A DNA stretch of 44,295 bases from Komagataeibacter europaeus LMG 18890 (GTDB taxonomy: Bacteria; Pseudomonadota; Alphaproteobacteria; Acetobacterales; Acetobacteraceae), in assembly GCF_000285295.1 (NCBI RefSeq), contig NZ_CADP01000009.1, positions 34,737 through 79,031 of the forward strand. The letters run 5' to 3'. Positions 28,949 to 38,588 of the stretch are shown here, piece after piece. The stretch's first letter is position 1. The number at the start of each line of letters is the position of its first letter. The notes beneath the pieces were generated by a model, which worked only from the letters and a program-made list of their open reading frames with translations, did no database searches and was not told where the DNA came from. The translations under genes and the position numbers were made by a program.

Positions 28949-29791
28949 GTGAGCGGGGATAATTCCCCGTCCGTTCCATCCGCGTCCACCAGCGCCCCGA
29001 TCGTGCATCTGGACGGGTTTGACGGGCCGATGGACCTGCTGCTGGAACTGGCGCGGGCGCAGAAGGTGGATCTGTGGCGCATTTCCATCCTGCAACTGGT
29101 TGATCAGTACCTGGCCGTGGTGCGTGCGGCACGCGACGTGCGGCTGGAACAGGCGGCGGACTGGCTGGTGATGGCGGCGTGGCTGGCGTGGCTCAAGTCC
29201 CGCCTGCTGCTGCCGGAAGACGACGACGAAGCCACCGATGCGGAGGAAGCGGCCAGCCTGCTGCATGAACGGCTGCTGGAACTGGAGCGGATGGTCCAGC
29301 TTGGCCGCTGGCTGGCCGCGCGTCCGCAACTGGGTCTGGAAGTATTCGAGCGCGGGCAGGCGGAAAACCTTGTGGAAATCGATCGCTCGGGCCTTGCGGT
29401 CGATGTGCCGCAGCTTATGCGTGGATACATGGCGGCCATGCGCCGGCGCGCGCGCCGATCCGTCTACCAGCCGCGCGTGCTGCGGTTCTGGACGGTGCAG
29501 GACGCGCTGGCACGGCTGCGGCGCATGCTCGGCACGCATGACCTGAAGGCGGACTGGTGCGGGTTGGAGGGCTTCGTGCCCGACCTGCCGCCACAGGCCG
29601 GCATGACGGAAACAATGGTGCAGACCGGCCGCCGCGCCGCCGTGGCGGGTACGTTGCTGGCCAGTCTTGAAATGGCGCGCAGCGGGATGATCGAACTCCA
29701 GCAGGCGGAACAGTTTGGCCGTATCTGGCTGCGCGAACGCACAGGGCAGCCAGATGCTGCCGGGACAGAACCGGAAGGGGACATGGCCTGA
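28949..29791 (+). CDS. scpA: Segregation and condensation protein A
   Basis: The kleisin subunit of the SMC-ScpAB condensin. The GTG start at 28949 is supported by GGAGGGAA upstream and yields 280 residues. The signature N-terminal motif is HLDGFDGPMDLLLELARAQKVDL, followed by LQLVDQYLAVV and MAAWLAWLKSRLLLPEDD. The winged-helix C-terminus binds SMC. Its stop overlaps the scpB start by one base (TGATG), as expected for two subunits made together. Confidence 0.95.
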   Translation: MSGDNSPSVPSASTSAPIVHLDGFDGPMDLLLELARAQKVDLWRISILQLVDQYLAVVRAARDVRLEQAADWLVMAAWLAWLKSRLLLPEDDDEATDAEEAASLLHERLLELERMVQLGRWLAARPQLGLEVFERGQAENLVEIDRSGLAVDVPQLMRGYMAAMRRRARRSVYQPRVLRFWTVQDALARLRRMLGTHDLKADWCGLEGFVPDLPPQAGMTETMVQTGRRAAVAGTLLASLEMARSGMIELQQAEQFGRIWLRERTGQPDAAGTEPEGDMA

Positions 29792-30450
29792 TGAACGAGA
29801 CGCAACAGCCGGGACTGCCGCCGGAAGATGAGATTGCCGCCATGATCGACGTGCGGGAATTTTCGCTACGCCTGGTGGAAGCCCTGATCTTTGCCCGCGC
29901 CGATCCGCTCAGCACCCGCGCCATTGCCGAAATACTGGGCGCGCAGGGCGGCATACCGCATGACACGGCCGACCGGGACGCCTATGTCACCGCCACCCTG
30001 TCCGCGCTGGCGGCGCGGTATGCGGGGCGTGGGGTCGTGCTGGTGGAGGTGGCCGGGGGCTGGCAGTTCCGCACGGCGCCCGACCTGGCCCCGCGCCTGA
30101 CCCGCGTCATGCCACGGCCACGCAGGCTTGCGCGTTCGACCATGGAAACGTTGGCGATCATTGCCTATCACCAGCCCTGCACCCGTGCCGAGATCGAGGA
30201 AATCCGTGGCGTCAGCCTGAGCCAGCAGGTGCTGGACACCCTGCTGGAGGCGGAACTGATCATGCCGCTGGGTCGTAAGGAAGTACCGGGGCGGTCCATA
30301 TTGTGGGGCACGTCATCGGGTTTCCTGCGGCATTTCGGCCTGAAGGATCTGGGCGACCTGCCCCGGCGCGAGGAACTGCTGGTGGACGTGCCCGATACCG
30401 CCATGCCCCCCGATGCGCCGGACGAGGTTCCTGACCCGCCCGCGTCGTGA
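29791..30450 (+). CDS. scpB: Segregation and condensation protein B
   Basis: 219 residues with two winged-helix domains. Visible blocks are LVEALIFARADPLSTRAIAEILG, VEVAGGWQFRTAPDLAPRL and the ScpB signature LARSTMETLAIIAYHQPCTRAEIEEIRGV, then GRKEVPGRSILWGTSSGFLRHFGL. It forms the condensin with ScpA and Smc. It is coupled to scpA and followed after 90 bases by tatB. Confidence 0.96.
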   Translation: MNETQQPGLPPEDEIAAMIDVREFSLRLVEALIFARADPLSTRAIAEILGAQGGIPHDTADRDAYVTATLSALAARYAGRGVVLVEVAGGWQFRTAPDLAPRLTRVMPRPRRLARSTMETLAIIAYHQPCTRAEIEEIRGVSLSQQVLDTLLEAELIMPLGRKEVPGRSILWGTSSGFLRHFGLKDLGDLPRREELLVDVPDTAMPPDAPDEVPDPPAS

Positions 30451-30540
30451 TAGGTGTGCAGGATATGCACGGGCGAAACATGAAGCCGCGCGGTGGCGTG
30501 CGGGTGTGCCGTGCGTGCATGGTGGTGGAGGAAAGTGGTC

Positions 30541-31113
30541 ATGTTCGATTTCGCGTGGTCTGAATTTGCCATGATCGGGGTGGTGGGCCTGCTGCTGATC
30601 GGGCCAAAGGACATGCCCATCGCCATCCGCACGGTGACCGGCCTGATCAAGAAGGCACGCGGTCTTGCCACCGAATTCCAGTCTCATGTGGACGAAATGG
30701 TGCGTGAGGCGGACCTGACGGAAGCGCGCGACCAGCTTGGCCAGCTCAAGCGGATGAACGTGCGCGACAAGCTGATGAAGGCGATTGACGGGGATGGCGC
30801 GCTGCGCCGCTCGCTCGATCCCGCCACGCTGATGGGGGATACCCCCGCCGCCCTTCCGGCAACACCCGTCGCAGGTGACGCGCTGCCTGAACAGCAGGTG
30901 CCTGCGCGCCATTATATGCCCCCCGTGTCCGCCGCCGCCCGGAAAGAAGTTGATGAAGCCCTGCTGGCCAGTGCGCCGGATTTCCTTCCGCCGCGTATCG
31001 CGCGCCGTATCGCGGCGGAACTGCCAGACCTGACGCCCCCGGCCTTCCTGCCGCCGGTCAGGGTCATTCACCGGGGGCAGCGTGTCTCCGTTACAGCCGA
31101 TGGGCGGGAATAA
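30541..31113 (+). CDS. tatB: Sec-independent translocase protein TatB
   Basis: A 190-residue membrane protein from ATG 30541, preceded by GGTGGAGGAAAG. The single N-terminal membrane helix reads FDFAWSEFAMIGVVGLLLIGPKDMP, with the acidic residue and hinge Gly-Pro typical of TatB. An amphipathic helix follows (RTVTGLIKKARGLATEFQSHVDEMV). The long C-terminal part is Pro/Ala-rich and variable. TatB and TatC form the twin-arginine signal receptor. tatA, often just upstream in alphaproteobacteria, is absent here. Confidence 0.92.
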   Translation: MFDFAWSEFAMIGVVGLLLIGPKDMPIAIRTVTGLIKKARGLATEFQSHVDEMVREADLTEARDQLGQLKRMNVRDKLMKAIDGDGALRRSLDPATLMGDTPAALPATPVAGDALPEQQVPARHYMPPVSAAARKEVDEALLASAPDFLPPRIARRIAAELPDLTPPAFLPPVRVIHRGQRVSVTADGRE

Positions 31114-31120
31114 GAACGCG

Positions 31121-31930
31121 ATGGATGCAGGAGACGAAACCCTGAATCAGGATTCGATCAACGACCAGCCCATGCCGCTGCTGGAACATCTGGTGGAACT
31201 GCGGCGCAGGCTGCTGTGGTCCATCGTGACGTTCATGGTGTGCTTTGCCGTCTGTTACTATTATTCGGAACAGATCTATTTCTTCCTGGCCAAGCCACTG
31301 GGCGACATCATGCGCCAGAATGGGGAACAGCCGCACCTGATCTATACCGCGCTGTATGAAGCCTTCTTCACCTACATGAAGGTTGCGTTCTTCGGCGCGG
31401 CCTGCCTGTCGTTCCCCATGATGGCGGTGCAGGCGTGGATCTTCATAGCCCCCGGGCTGTACCGCAGCGAAAAACGCGCCTTTGCGCCGTTCCTGGTCGC
31501 AACGCCCGTCATGTTCGCCATCGGGGCGGCGCTGGCGTACTATTTCATATTCCCCGCCGCGTGGAAGTTCTTCCTGTCGTTCCAGACGGCGGACGGGCAG
31601 GACGGATTGCAGATCGAACTGCAGGCCAAGGTATCGGAATACCTGACGCTGGTCATGAAGCTGATCCTGGCGTTCGGCATGGCGTTTGAGCTGCCCGTGG
31701 TGCTGACACTCATGGCGCGGGTGGGGCTGGTCACGTCAAAGGGGCTGGCGAAGGTCCGGCGCTATGCCTATGTCGGCGCGTTCGTGGCCGCCGCCATCCT
31801 GACGCCGCCCGACGTGATTACCCAGACCGGTCTGGCCGTGCCGCTGATCGGGCTGTACGAAATTTCCATTATCTGCGCCCGCCTTGTCGAGCCGCGCACC
31901 CCGCCTGAAGACACCGAGGAGACCCCCTGA
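31121..31930 (+). CDS. tatC: Sec-independent translocase protein TatC
   Basis: The core receptor of the Tat pathway. ATG 31121 (269 residues, with GGGCGGGAA upstream) is preferred. The frame extends to ATG 31100 and GTG 31082, both overlapping tatB. Family motifs are [18 protein letters not shown] at the N-terminus, [57 protein letters not shown] and [18 protein letters not shown]. Six membrane helices fit. Its stop overlaps the serS start by one base. Confidence 0.96.
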   Translation: MDAGDETLNQDSINDQPMPLLEHLVELRRRLLWSIVTFMVCFAVCYYYSEQIYFFLAKPLGDIMRQNGEQPHLIYTALYEAFFTYMKVAFFGAACLSFPMMAVQAWIFIAPGLYRSEKRAFAPFLVATPVMFAIGAALAYYFIFPAAWKFFLSFQTADGQDGLQIELQAKVSEYLTLVMKLILAFGMAFELPVVLTLMARVGLVTSKGLAKVRRYAYVGAFVAAAILTPPDVITQTGLAVPLIGLYEISIICARLVEPRTPPEDTEETP

Positions 31931-33201
31931 TGCACGACCTGCGCGCCCTTCGCGCCGATCCCGACGGTTTTGATGCTGACCTGAAGCGGCGGGGCGAGCC
32001 TGCCGTGGCGCAGGCGCTGCTGCTGCTGGACCATGATCGCCGCGCCGCTGAAACCGCATTGCAGGAACTGCAGGCGCGCCGGAAGCAGATTTCCAGGGAA
32101 ATCGGGGCAATGCGCAAATCCGGTGCGGATAGTTCGGCGCTGGAAGCCGAAGTGGCCAGCGCCAAAGGCCGGATGGAAGAACTGCAGACCCGTGCCGATG
32201 ACCTGGATGGACAGATCCGTGGCACGCTGGAACGCCTGCCCAACCGCCTGGATGCCAGCGTGCCCGAGGGCGCGGATGAAAATGCGAACGTGGAGGTGCA
32301 CCAGAACGGCACGCCACGTGAATTCGCCTTTGCCCCGCGTGAACACTTCGAACTGGGCGAAGCGCTGGGCATGATGGATTTCGAAACCGCGTCCCGCCTG
32401 TCGGGGGCGCGTTTCGTGGTGCTGCGTGGCCAGCTTGCGCGGCTGGAACGCGCATTGGGGCAGTTCATGCTGGACCTGCACACCGGCGAAAACGGCTACG
32501 AGGAAACCGCCGTGCCCGTGCTGGTCAATAACGAGGCGATGTACGGCACCGACAAGTTGCCCAAATTCGCCGACCAGTCCTTCCGCACCGAGGACGGCCG
32601 CTGGCTGATCCCCACGGCGGAAGTGCCGCTGACCGCCAGTGTCGCGGGCCAGATCCTGCCGGGCACCATGCTGCCGCGCCGCCTTGTCGCGCTGTCATCG
32701 TGTTTCCGTAGCGAGGCCGGGGCCGCAGGCCGCGACACGCGCGGCATGCTGCGCCAGCACCAGTTCCAGAAGGTGGAGATGGTGTCTATCACCACGCCGG
32801 AGGAAAGTGACGCCGAGCATGAACGCATGACCCGTTGCGCGGAAATGGTGCTGGAAAAGCTGGGCATTCCCTATCGACGCATGCTGCTATGCGCGGGGGA
32901 TACCGGCTTTGGCGCGGCAAAGACCTTTGATCTTGAGGCCTGGCTGCCGGGGCAGAAGGCATGGCGCGAAATCTCGTCGTGTTCCACCACGCGTGACTTT
33001 CAGGCCCGCCGCATGAATGCCCGCTACCGCACGGCGGAGGGCAAGCCCGCCTTCGTCCATACCCTGAACGGTTCCGGCCTGGCCGTGGGCCGTACGCTGA
33101 TCGCGGTCATGGAAAACTACCAGGAGGCGGATGGCAGCATTGCCGTCCCCGATGTGCTGCGTCCCTATATGGGCGGCATCGAGGTCATCCGCGCCGCCTG
33201 A
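31930..33201 (+). CDS. serS: Seryl-tRNA synthetase
   Basis: A class II synthetase of 423 residues. The N-terminal ~110 residues form the long antiparallel coiled coil ([25 protein letters not shown]) that grips the tRNA-Ser variable arm. The catalytic core includes [36 protein letters not shown], motif 2 in [25 protein letters not shown], and motif 3 in [20 protein letters not shown]. It is the last gene of the argS-tat cluster and ends against a degenerate REP-like element. Confidence 0.97.
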   Translation: MHDLRALRADPDGFDADLKRRGEPAVAQALLLLDHDRRAAETALQELQARRKQISREIGAMRKSGADSSALEAEVASAKGRMEELQTRADDLDGQIRGTLERLPNRLDASVPEGADENANVEVHQNGTPREFAFAPREHFELGEALGMMDFETASRLSGARFVVLRGQLARLERALGQFMLDLHTGENGYEETAVPVLVNNEAMYGTDKLPKFADQSFRTEDGRWLIPTAEVPLTASVAGQILPGTMLPRRLVALSSCFRSEAGAAGRDTRGMLRQHQFQKVEMVSITTPEESDAEHERMTRCAEMVLEKLGIPYRRMLLCAGDTGFGAAKTFDLEAWLPGQKAWREISSCSTTRDFQARRMNARYRTAEGKPAFVHTLNGSGLAVGRTLIAVMENYQEADGSIAVPDVLRPYMGGIEVIRAA

Positions 33202-33217
33202 AAACTTGAAATCAGTA

Positions 33218-33256
33218 AAGACGTTTTTGGCGAAGCTTCCGTTTTCCCGTCTTTCC
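33218..33256 (-). repeat. REP-like element, degenerate (copy C)
   Basis: aaagacgtttttggcgaagcttccgttttcccgtcttt keeps the gtttttggcgaagctt end of the family and a short outer inverted repeat (aaagacg / cgtcttt). It occupies nearly all of the gap between convergent serS and the helicase gene, where a bidirectional terminator would be useful. Confidence 0.5.
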
Positions 33257-33257
33257 C

Positions 33258-35705
33258 TTAACGCCGCTTGCGGTGCGGGCGTTTGTCCTTTGATGGGGCA
33301 CCCCGTTTGCCGCGTCCCGGTGGACTGGCGCGGTTATCGGGGCTGAAGGGGGATATGCGCGGCGCGCGGGCGCGGATGCTCTGCTGGCGCAGCACGTCCT
33401 CGATCCAGTCATTCAGGCGCGCGGTCGTGGCCTCGGCTTCCTCGCGGTTGACGTAGGCTTCGGGGAAGCGCAGCGCCAGCCACCGCCAGGCCACCAGCCG
33501 CTTGTGGCGCTTTTCCGCGCGTTCCAGTTCCGTGCGCTCGGCCCGTTCGGGCGGTGGCAGGCGGCCGGTGCCCGGTGGCGGCACGGCATTGCCCGCCGCA
33601 TGGTCCGCCGCCCAGTGGACAAGACGCTGGATGCCGTTGTCGCGGTCATCCACCGGGCACATGGCGTAAACCCAGCGCTGCGCCAGTGTCAGGTCCGCAA
33701 CGCCTTCCAGCGCGGTTGCGATGGCGAAGGCCTGTTCCATGTTGGCCAGCCGGTAATTCGGGTCATCACGCCGCAGCACCGCGCGGCGGATGCGCACCAG
33801 CACGCCAAACAGGCTGTCCGACCCGATTTCGGCGGCCACCGCCTGAACAATGTCGGCATCGGGCTGCACCTGCGGGCGCATGTCCTCGATCGGCTGCGGG
33901 GGGGCTGCCAGCATGGCATGGATGAAGGACGGGCTGCCCACCCCTTCCAGCACGGCCACCACACCCTGTTCATGCTTGCCGTAGCGCCCGGCGCGACCGC
34001 CGATCTGCTTGACTTCCTGCGGGTTGAGGTCGCGCGTCTGGTTGCCGTCATATTTGCGCAGCGCGGCAAAGACGACGCGGCGTATGGTCAGGTTCAGCCC
34101 CATGCCGATGGCGTCGGTCGCGATCAGGATATCGGCGTCGCCATCATTGAAACGCTGGGCTTCCGCCCGGCGCACTTCGGGGCTGAGCGCGCCATACACC
34201 ACCGCGACACGCTTGCCCTGCGCCAGCAGCAGCGCACGCAGGTCCAGCACCTCGCGCCGGGAAAAGGCGATCAGCGCATCATGTTTCTGCAGTTCATGCA
34301 GGCTGACCGAGCGTTCGGCGGCGACCAGCGGGCTTTTGCGCTCCAGCCGGATTTCATCCACCGGGTCACCGCACAGTTCGGCAATGCGCCTGACCATGGG
34401 GATGCAGTCCGGCGCGCCAAGGATGAACAGGTGCCGCGCGGGTGCCCCCATGATGGCCGCCGTCCACGCCGCCCCCCGGTCGGGGTCGGTCAGCATCTGG
34501 GCTTCGTCAATGATCGCGACATCGACCGGATTGTTCAGCGGGCACATTTCCACGGTCGCGGCCAGATGGCGGCTGCCGGGCACGTCGATGCGTTCCTCGC
34601 CCGTGGCCAATGATGTCGGCACGCCACGCGCGGTCAGCGACTCGCGGAACTCATGCGCCAGCAGTCGCAGCGGGGCCAGCGCCAGCCCGCTTTCGGCGCG
34701 GGCCAGTGCATCGAGCGCGGTATGGGACTTGCCGCTGTTGGTCGGCCCCGTCACCAGCGTGATGCGGCGGTTGAGCGCGCGCGCGGTGCGGAAATGGGTA
34801 GCGTAGCGGTCAAGGGCCGCGACCTGCGCAATGACGGCGTTGCCTACGCGGCGGTTGCCAAGGTCGGGGGCCAGCGGCGTGCGGGACGGGGTTTCCTGTC
34901 CTTCCCTGCGCCACTGGGGCAACTGCTGGCGCAGGGCCATGAGTTCGGTCGGGTCGAACTCCCATCGTTCCTGCCCATCCGCCTGTGGCACGCGCCGGGC
35001 GACGGGCAGGCGGTTTTCCGCGATCCAGCGCAGGGCCTCGCGGTGCGAACAGCGCAGCAGGCCGGGCACGTCGCTGAAGGGGACAAGGCTTTTTTCCCAT
35101 TCGCGCAGGCGCAGCACTTCCTCGCGCCTGCGCGCACGTGCCGTATCCTCGATCTGGGTGTCGCGGTCCTTGCGGCTTGCGTCCTCGCGTTCCAGTTCGG
35201 CAGCGAAGGCGTCCGCATCCGGCAGGGCGAAGGCGTCGGCCACCGCCACGGCAAGGGTGCGCAGTTCCGCAGGCGCCAGCGTGCGCCCGGTGCCGTCAAA
35301 CAGGTCCGCGCGGATGTTTTCCACCGCCACGCGCGGCGTATCGCCCTGCGCGCGCAGTTTCTGGCGCAGCACGGGGGCAAGGGCCGACAGCAGGCGCGCA
35401 TCATCGGGTTCGGGGTCGTCCACGCTGACGGCAGCGGCTTCCGTATCCGCGCGCGTTACCCAGACCTGCCCCGCGCGACGGGTGAGGTCCATAAGGCGCG
35501 ATCCCCACGGCTTGCGCCGGACGGTGCACAGGGCGGAGCGGAACGTGGCGTCATCTATCCGCGTCGCACCGGGCTGCAGGCTGCGGGCGATCACGCGTTC
35601 CAGCTTCGGGCGTTCGCGGGTTTCAACATGCAGTCCGGTGGCGGCGATCGCCGCATCCAGCGCCAGCAGGGCAGGGGCGGCCCGGTCGGGGAATTCAGAA
35701 GTCAT
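33258..35705 (-). CDS. Suv3-like ATP-dependent RNA helicase
   Basis: An 815-residue superfamily 2 helicase. A long N-terminal region has an alpha-helical, Arg/Glu-rich stretch around residues 175-205. The helicase core has Walker A in VTGPTNSGKSHTALDAL, a DEAQ-type motif II (VAIIDEAQMLTD), FILGAPDCIPMVRRI, and motifs V/VI in ILIATDAIGMGLNLTIRRVVF and KQIGGRAGRYG. The combination GPTNSGKS + DEAQ + QIGGRAGRYG is that of mitochondrial SUV3, an RNA helicase of the degradosome, and its alphaproteobacterial relatives. The C-terminus is a basic, probably disordered tail (RGKRGAPSKDKRPHRKRR) that could contact RNA. It stands alone on the minus strand and is convergent with serS. Confidence 0.9.
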   Translation of the reverse strand: MTSEFPDRAAPALLALDAAIAATGLHVETRERPKLERVIARSLQPGATRIDDATFRSALCTVRRKPWGSRLMDLTRRAGQVWVTRADTEAAAVSVDDPEPDDARLLSALAPVLRQKLRAQGDTPRVAVENIRADLFDGTGRTLAPAELRTLAVAVADAFALPDADAFAAELEREDASRKDRDTQIEDTARARRREEVLRLREWEKSLVPFSDVPGLLRCSHREALRWIAENRLPVARRVPQADGQERWEFDPTELMALRQQLPQWRREGQETPSRTPLAPDLGNRRVGNAVIAQVAALDRYATHFRTARALNRRITLVTGPTNSGKSHTALDALARAESGLALAPLRLLAHEFRESLTARGVPTSLATGEERIDVPGSRHLAATVEMCPLNNPVDVAIIDEAQMLTDPDRGAAWTAAIMGAPARHLFILGAPDCIPMVRRIAELCGDPVDEIRLERKSPLVAAERSVSLHELQKHDALIAFSRREVLDLRALLLAQGKRVAVVYGALSPEVRRAEAQRFNDGDADILIATDAIGMGLNLTIRRVVFAALRKYDGNQTRDLNPQEVKQIGGRAGRYGKHEQGVVAVLEGVGSPSFIHAMLAAPPQPIEDMRPQVQPDADIVQAVAAEIGSDSLFGVLVRIRRAVLRRDDPNYRLANMEQAFAIATALEGVADLTLAQRWVYAMCPVDDRDNGIQRLVHWAADHAAGNAVPPPGTGRLPPPERAERTELERAEKRHKRLVAWRWLALRFPEAYVNREEAEATTARLNDWIEDVLRQQSIRARAPRISPFSPDNRASPPGRGKRGAPSKDKRPHRKRR

Positions 35706-36000
35706 ACCTGACTATGTGCGTCATCCACGCGCTGACGACAATGGACTCAGTACTTGCATCCATGCCCGAAATCATTGAATAGAACCCCGCATCGTACGCG
35801 TGTGACGTGACATGCGCGCCCCGGAATGGGGATTATGTGGTGAATCTGCTTCCCGTGGCGCGTGATATGTTAGTTTTGTGCTGGAATTCCACGCTGTGGA
35901 TGGCCTAAACATGCCCGCCTTAGTTATGTAGCTGTGGCCGGGCGCATGTTTCAGGGAATCCTGTGTCTGCGTCATATCCAGCCGGGAGAATGATAACCAG

Positions 36001-36879
36001 ATGTCAGATACATTGATTGTGCCAACCGCTGAGACCATGCTCACCGGTCTTGCCCCGGTCGATGGGCAGGAAGGCGTGTTCCACCTGGCTGAACCGACCA
36101 AGGAATACAGCCACCTGAATGCGGAGACCGTCCTGTCGGTCCATCACTGGACCGACCGGCTGTTCAGCTTCACCACCACGCGTGACCCCGCGCTGCGCTT
36201 CGAGAACGGCCAGTTCACGATGATCGGCATCGAGGTCGAGGGCAAGCCCCTGCTGCGCGCCTACAGCATCGCCAGCGCGAATTACGAGGATCACCTCGAA
36301 TTCCTGTCGATCGCGGTGCCCGACGGCCCGCTGACCTCGCGCCTGCGCCATGTCAAGGTGGGCGACAAGGTACTGATCGGCCGCAAGCCCGTCGGCACCC
36401 TGCTGCTGGACAACCTGCGGCCGGGCCGCAACCTGTATTTCCTGTCCACGGGCACGGGGCTTGCGCCCTTCATGAGCCTGATCAAGGACCCGGAATGCTA
36501 CGAACGCTATGACCACGTGATCCTGAGCCACACGGTGCGGATCTCGGGTGAACTGGCCTATGCCAACCACATCCGCCACGAATTGCCCGAACATGAGTTC
36601 CTCGGCGAGGACGTGAAGGGCAAGCTGCTGTATTACCCGGCCGTGACGCGTGAAGCCTTTGCCGTGACCGACCGCATCACCAAGCTGATCGAGACGGGCA
36701 AGATCTTTACCGACCTGAACATTCCCGAACTGGACCCCGAGCATGACCGCGTCATGATCTGCGGTTCGCCGGAAATGCTGGCCGATACGGAAAAGCTGCT
36801 GCAGGACCGTGGCTTTGACGAGGGGAACAACTCCAACCCCGGCGCCTACGTGGTGGAAAAGGCGTTCGCTGAACGCTGA
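36001..36879 (+). CDS. fpr: Ferredoxin--NADP(+) reductase
   Basis: An FAD enzyme of 292 residues that transfers electrons between NADPH and ferredoxin or flavodoxin. Motifs are RFENGQFTMIG, the FAD-binding RAYSIASANYEDHLEF, the NADP-binding STGTGLAPFMSLIKD, VMICGSPEML and the C-terminal VEKAFAER typical of the bacterial Fpr type. About 35 residues precede the conserved core, longer than in E. coli Fpr. GGGAG lies upstream of the ATG. The 295-base region upstream (35706-36000) holds the divergent promoters but no recognised operator. A strong terminator follows. Confidence 0.95.
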   Translation: MSDTLIVPTAETMLTGLAPVDGQEGVFHLAEPTKEYSHLNAETVLSVHHWTDRLFSFTTTRDPALRFENGQFTMIGIEVEGKPLLRAYSIASANYEDHLEFLSIAVPDGPLTSRLRHVKVGDKVLIGRKPVGTLLLDNLRPGRNLYFLSTGTGLAPFMSLIKDPECYERYDHVILSHTVRISGELAYANHIRHELPEHEFLGEDVKGKLLYYPAVTREAFAVTDRITKLIETGKIFTDLNIPELDPEHDRVMICGSPEMLADTEKLLQDRGFDEGNNSNPGAYVVEKAFAER

Positions 36880-36888
36880 TCGCGCACC

Positions 36889-36926
36889 AGCCCCGGCCAC
36901 AGGAACCATGGCCGGGGCTTTTTTTT
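36889..36926 (+). terminator. Rho-independent terminator after fpr
   Basis: agccccggcca pairs with tggccggggct around a short loop and is followed by eight T. Confidence 0.93.
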
Positions 36927-37017
36927 ATTGCTCCCACCCCGCGTCCGGGCGGGAGATCGCCGGAATGACGCATGCTGCAGGCCGTCCTTCCGGCCGGAAG
37001 CAGGATGCACAACCGGC

Positions 37018-38418
37018 ATGAGTTATGACTTCGATCTGTTTGTAATCGGCGCGGGTTCGGGGGGCGTGCGGTGCGCGCGCGTGGCCTCCAGCCATGGGGC
37101 GCGCGTGGCCGTGGCGGAAAGCCGCCACTGGGGCGGTACCTGCGTCAACCTTGGCTGCGTGCCCAAGAAACTGATGGTCCAGGCCAGTGAATATGGCGAC
37201 TGGGTGGATGACAGCCATGGTTTCGGCTGGAACACGAAGCGCGGGCAGCACGACTGGGCCGCGCTGATCGAAGCCAAGGACCGGGAGATCACGCGCCTGA
37301 ACGGCCTGTATGTCTCGATGCTGGAAAAGGCGGGCGTCGCCCTGTTCACCGGCCATGCCACCATCGAGGACGCGCACACCCTGCGCATCGACCCGTCCCC
37401 GCTTGCTCCCCATGAAGCCCCCCGCCGGGTAACCGCCGCCCGGATCGTCATTGCGGTGGGGTCCACCCCGACGGCCCCGAAAATTCCTGGTGCGGAATAC
37501 GCCATATCGTCCGATCAGGCCTTTCACCTCAAACAGCGCCCGCATCGGGTGTGCATGGTGGGTGGTGGCTACATTGGCGTGGAATTTGCGGGGATATTCC
37601 GTGGATTCGGCTCGGAAGTTGACCTGGTTTACCGCCAGCAGCAGCCGCTGCGTGGTTTTGATGGTGACCTGCGCCACGCCCTGCATGACGCCATCGACCT
37701 GCGCGGCATCCGCCAGCATGTCAGCGCATCGCCCATTGAAATTGAAAAGCGCAAGGATGGCAGCCTTGCCGTCACCCTTGATAACGGTGGCCGGATCGAA
37801 ACCGACTGCGTTTTCTTTGCCACCGGCCGTCATCCCAAGGTCACCGGCCTTGGCCTGACGCAGCTTGGTGTGGCGATGGAGGAAAACGGGCGCATCATTG
37901 TCGATGAAGGCAGCCAGACAACCGTGCCTGGCATCTATGCCATAGGCGACGTGACCAACCGGCTGAACCTGACCCCCGTAGCCATTGCGGAGGGGCATAA
38001 CCTGGCCGACCGCCTGTTTGGCAGCGCACCGGCGCGCCAGTGGTCCTATGCCACGACGCCCAAGGCGGTGTTCTTCACCCCCGCCCTTGCCAGTGTTGGC
38101 CTGACGGAAGCCGAGGCCGCGCATAAGGGCGCCGTGGATGTGTATGTCAGCCGCTTCCGTCCCATGCGCAACACGCTCAGCGGCCGCCAGCAGCGCACGT
38201 TCATGAAACTGGTGGTGGATCAGGCCAGTCAGGTCGTGGTGGGCGCGCATATGCTGGGTGATGACGCGCCGGAAATCATGCAGGGCCTGGCCATCGCGGT
38301 AACGGCGGGGCTGAAGAAGGGGGACTGGGACCGGACCATCGGCATCCATCCTTCCTCGGCGGAGGAATTCGTGACCATGCGTACCCGCACGCGTGTCACG
38401 CCCCATCACCCAGTCTGA
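37018..38418 (+). CDS. gor: Glutathione-disulfide reductase
   Basis: An NADPH-dependent flavoenzyme (466 residues from ATG 37018) that keeps glutathione reduced. It has FAD binding in FDLFVIGAGSGGVRCARVA, the redox-active disulfide in GGTCVNLGCVPKKLMVQAS, NADP binding in VCMVGGGYIGVEFAGIF, a second FAD motif in GIYAIGDVTNRLNLTPVA, and the C-terminal catalytic His-Glu in GIHPSSAEEFVTMR. The redox CVNLGC and the SSAEEF ending separate it from lipoamide dehydrogenase and mercuric reductase. The frame opens further upstream, but that part overlaps the fpr terminator. Confidence 0.96.
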   Translation: MSYDFDLFVIGAGSGGVRCARVASSHGARVAVAESRHWGGTCVNLGCVPKKLMVQASEYGDWVDDSHGFGWNTKRGQHDWAALIEAKDREITRLNGLYVSMLEKAGVALFTGHATIEDAHTLRIDPSPLAPHEAPRRVTAARIVIAVGSTPTAPKIPGAEYAISSDQAFHLKQRPHRVCMVGGGYIGVEFAGIFRGFGSEVDLVYRQQQPLRGFDGDLRHALHDAIDLRGIRQHVSASPIEIEKRKDGSLAVTLDNGGRIETDCVFFATGRHPKVTGLGLTQLGVAMEENGRIIVDEGSQTTVPGIYAIGDVTNRLNLTPVAIAEGHNLADRLFGSAPARQWSYATTPKAVFFTPALASVGLTEAEAAHKGAVDVYVSRFRPMRNTLSGRQQRTFMKLVVDQASQVVVGAHMLGDDAPEIMQGLAIAVTAGLKKGDWDRTIGIHPSSAEEFVTMRTRTRVTPHHPV

Positions 38419-38434
38419 TACGGTCCATATGAAA

Positions 38435-38466
38435 AACCGTTGCCGGGCAGTGTCTCGGCAACGGTT
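38435..38466 (+). terminator. Hairpin after gor
   Basis: An 11-bp perfect stem (aaccgttgccg / cggcaacggtt) with a 10-base loop, 17 bases past the gor stop. It lacks a T-run and is followed by a REP-like element, so it may stop transcription jointly with it or stabilise the 3' end. Confidence 0.5.
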
Positions 38467-38488
38467 GAAATATCCCGGGAATCAAAAA

Positions 38489-38572
38489 GAAGTTTCTGGT
38501 GAAGCTTTTTTCCGACAGGCGTGGGAGAATGCTGCCTTTTTGAAAAAAGGCAGCACCCAAAAACTTTTATTA
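38489..38572 (-). repeat. REP-like palindromic element, nearly complete (copy D)
   Basis: From agaagtttctggtgaagctttttt through gctgcctttttgaaaaaaggcagc to cccaaaaacttttatt. The outer ends are inverted (agtttctgg / ccaaaaactt). The tgctgcc...ggcagca hairpin is complete, but its partner has lost one arm. The orientation is opposite to copies A, E and F. It sits between convergent gor and the small exported protein gene. Confidence 0.75.
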
Positions 38573-38588
38573 TTTCTGAAGCCGTTTT

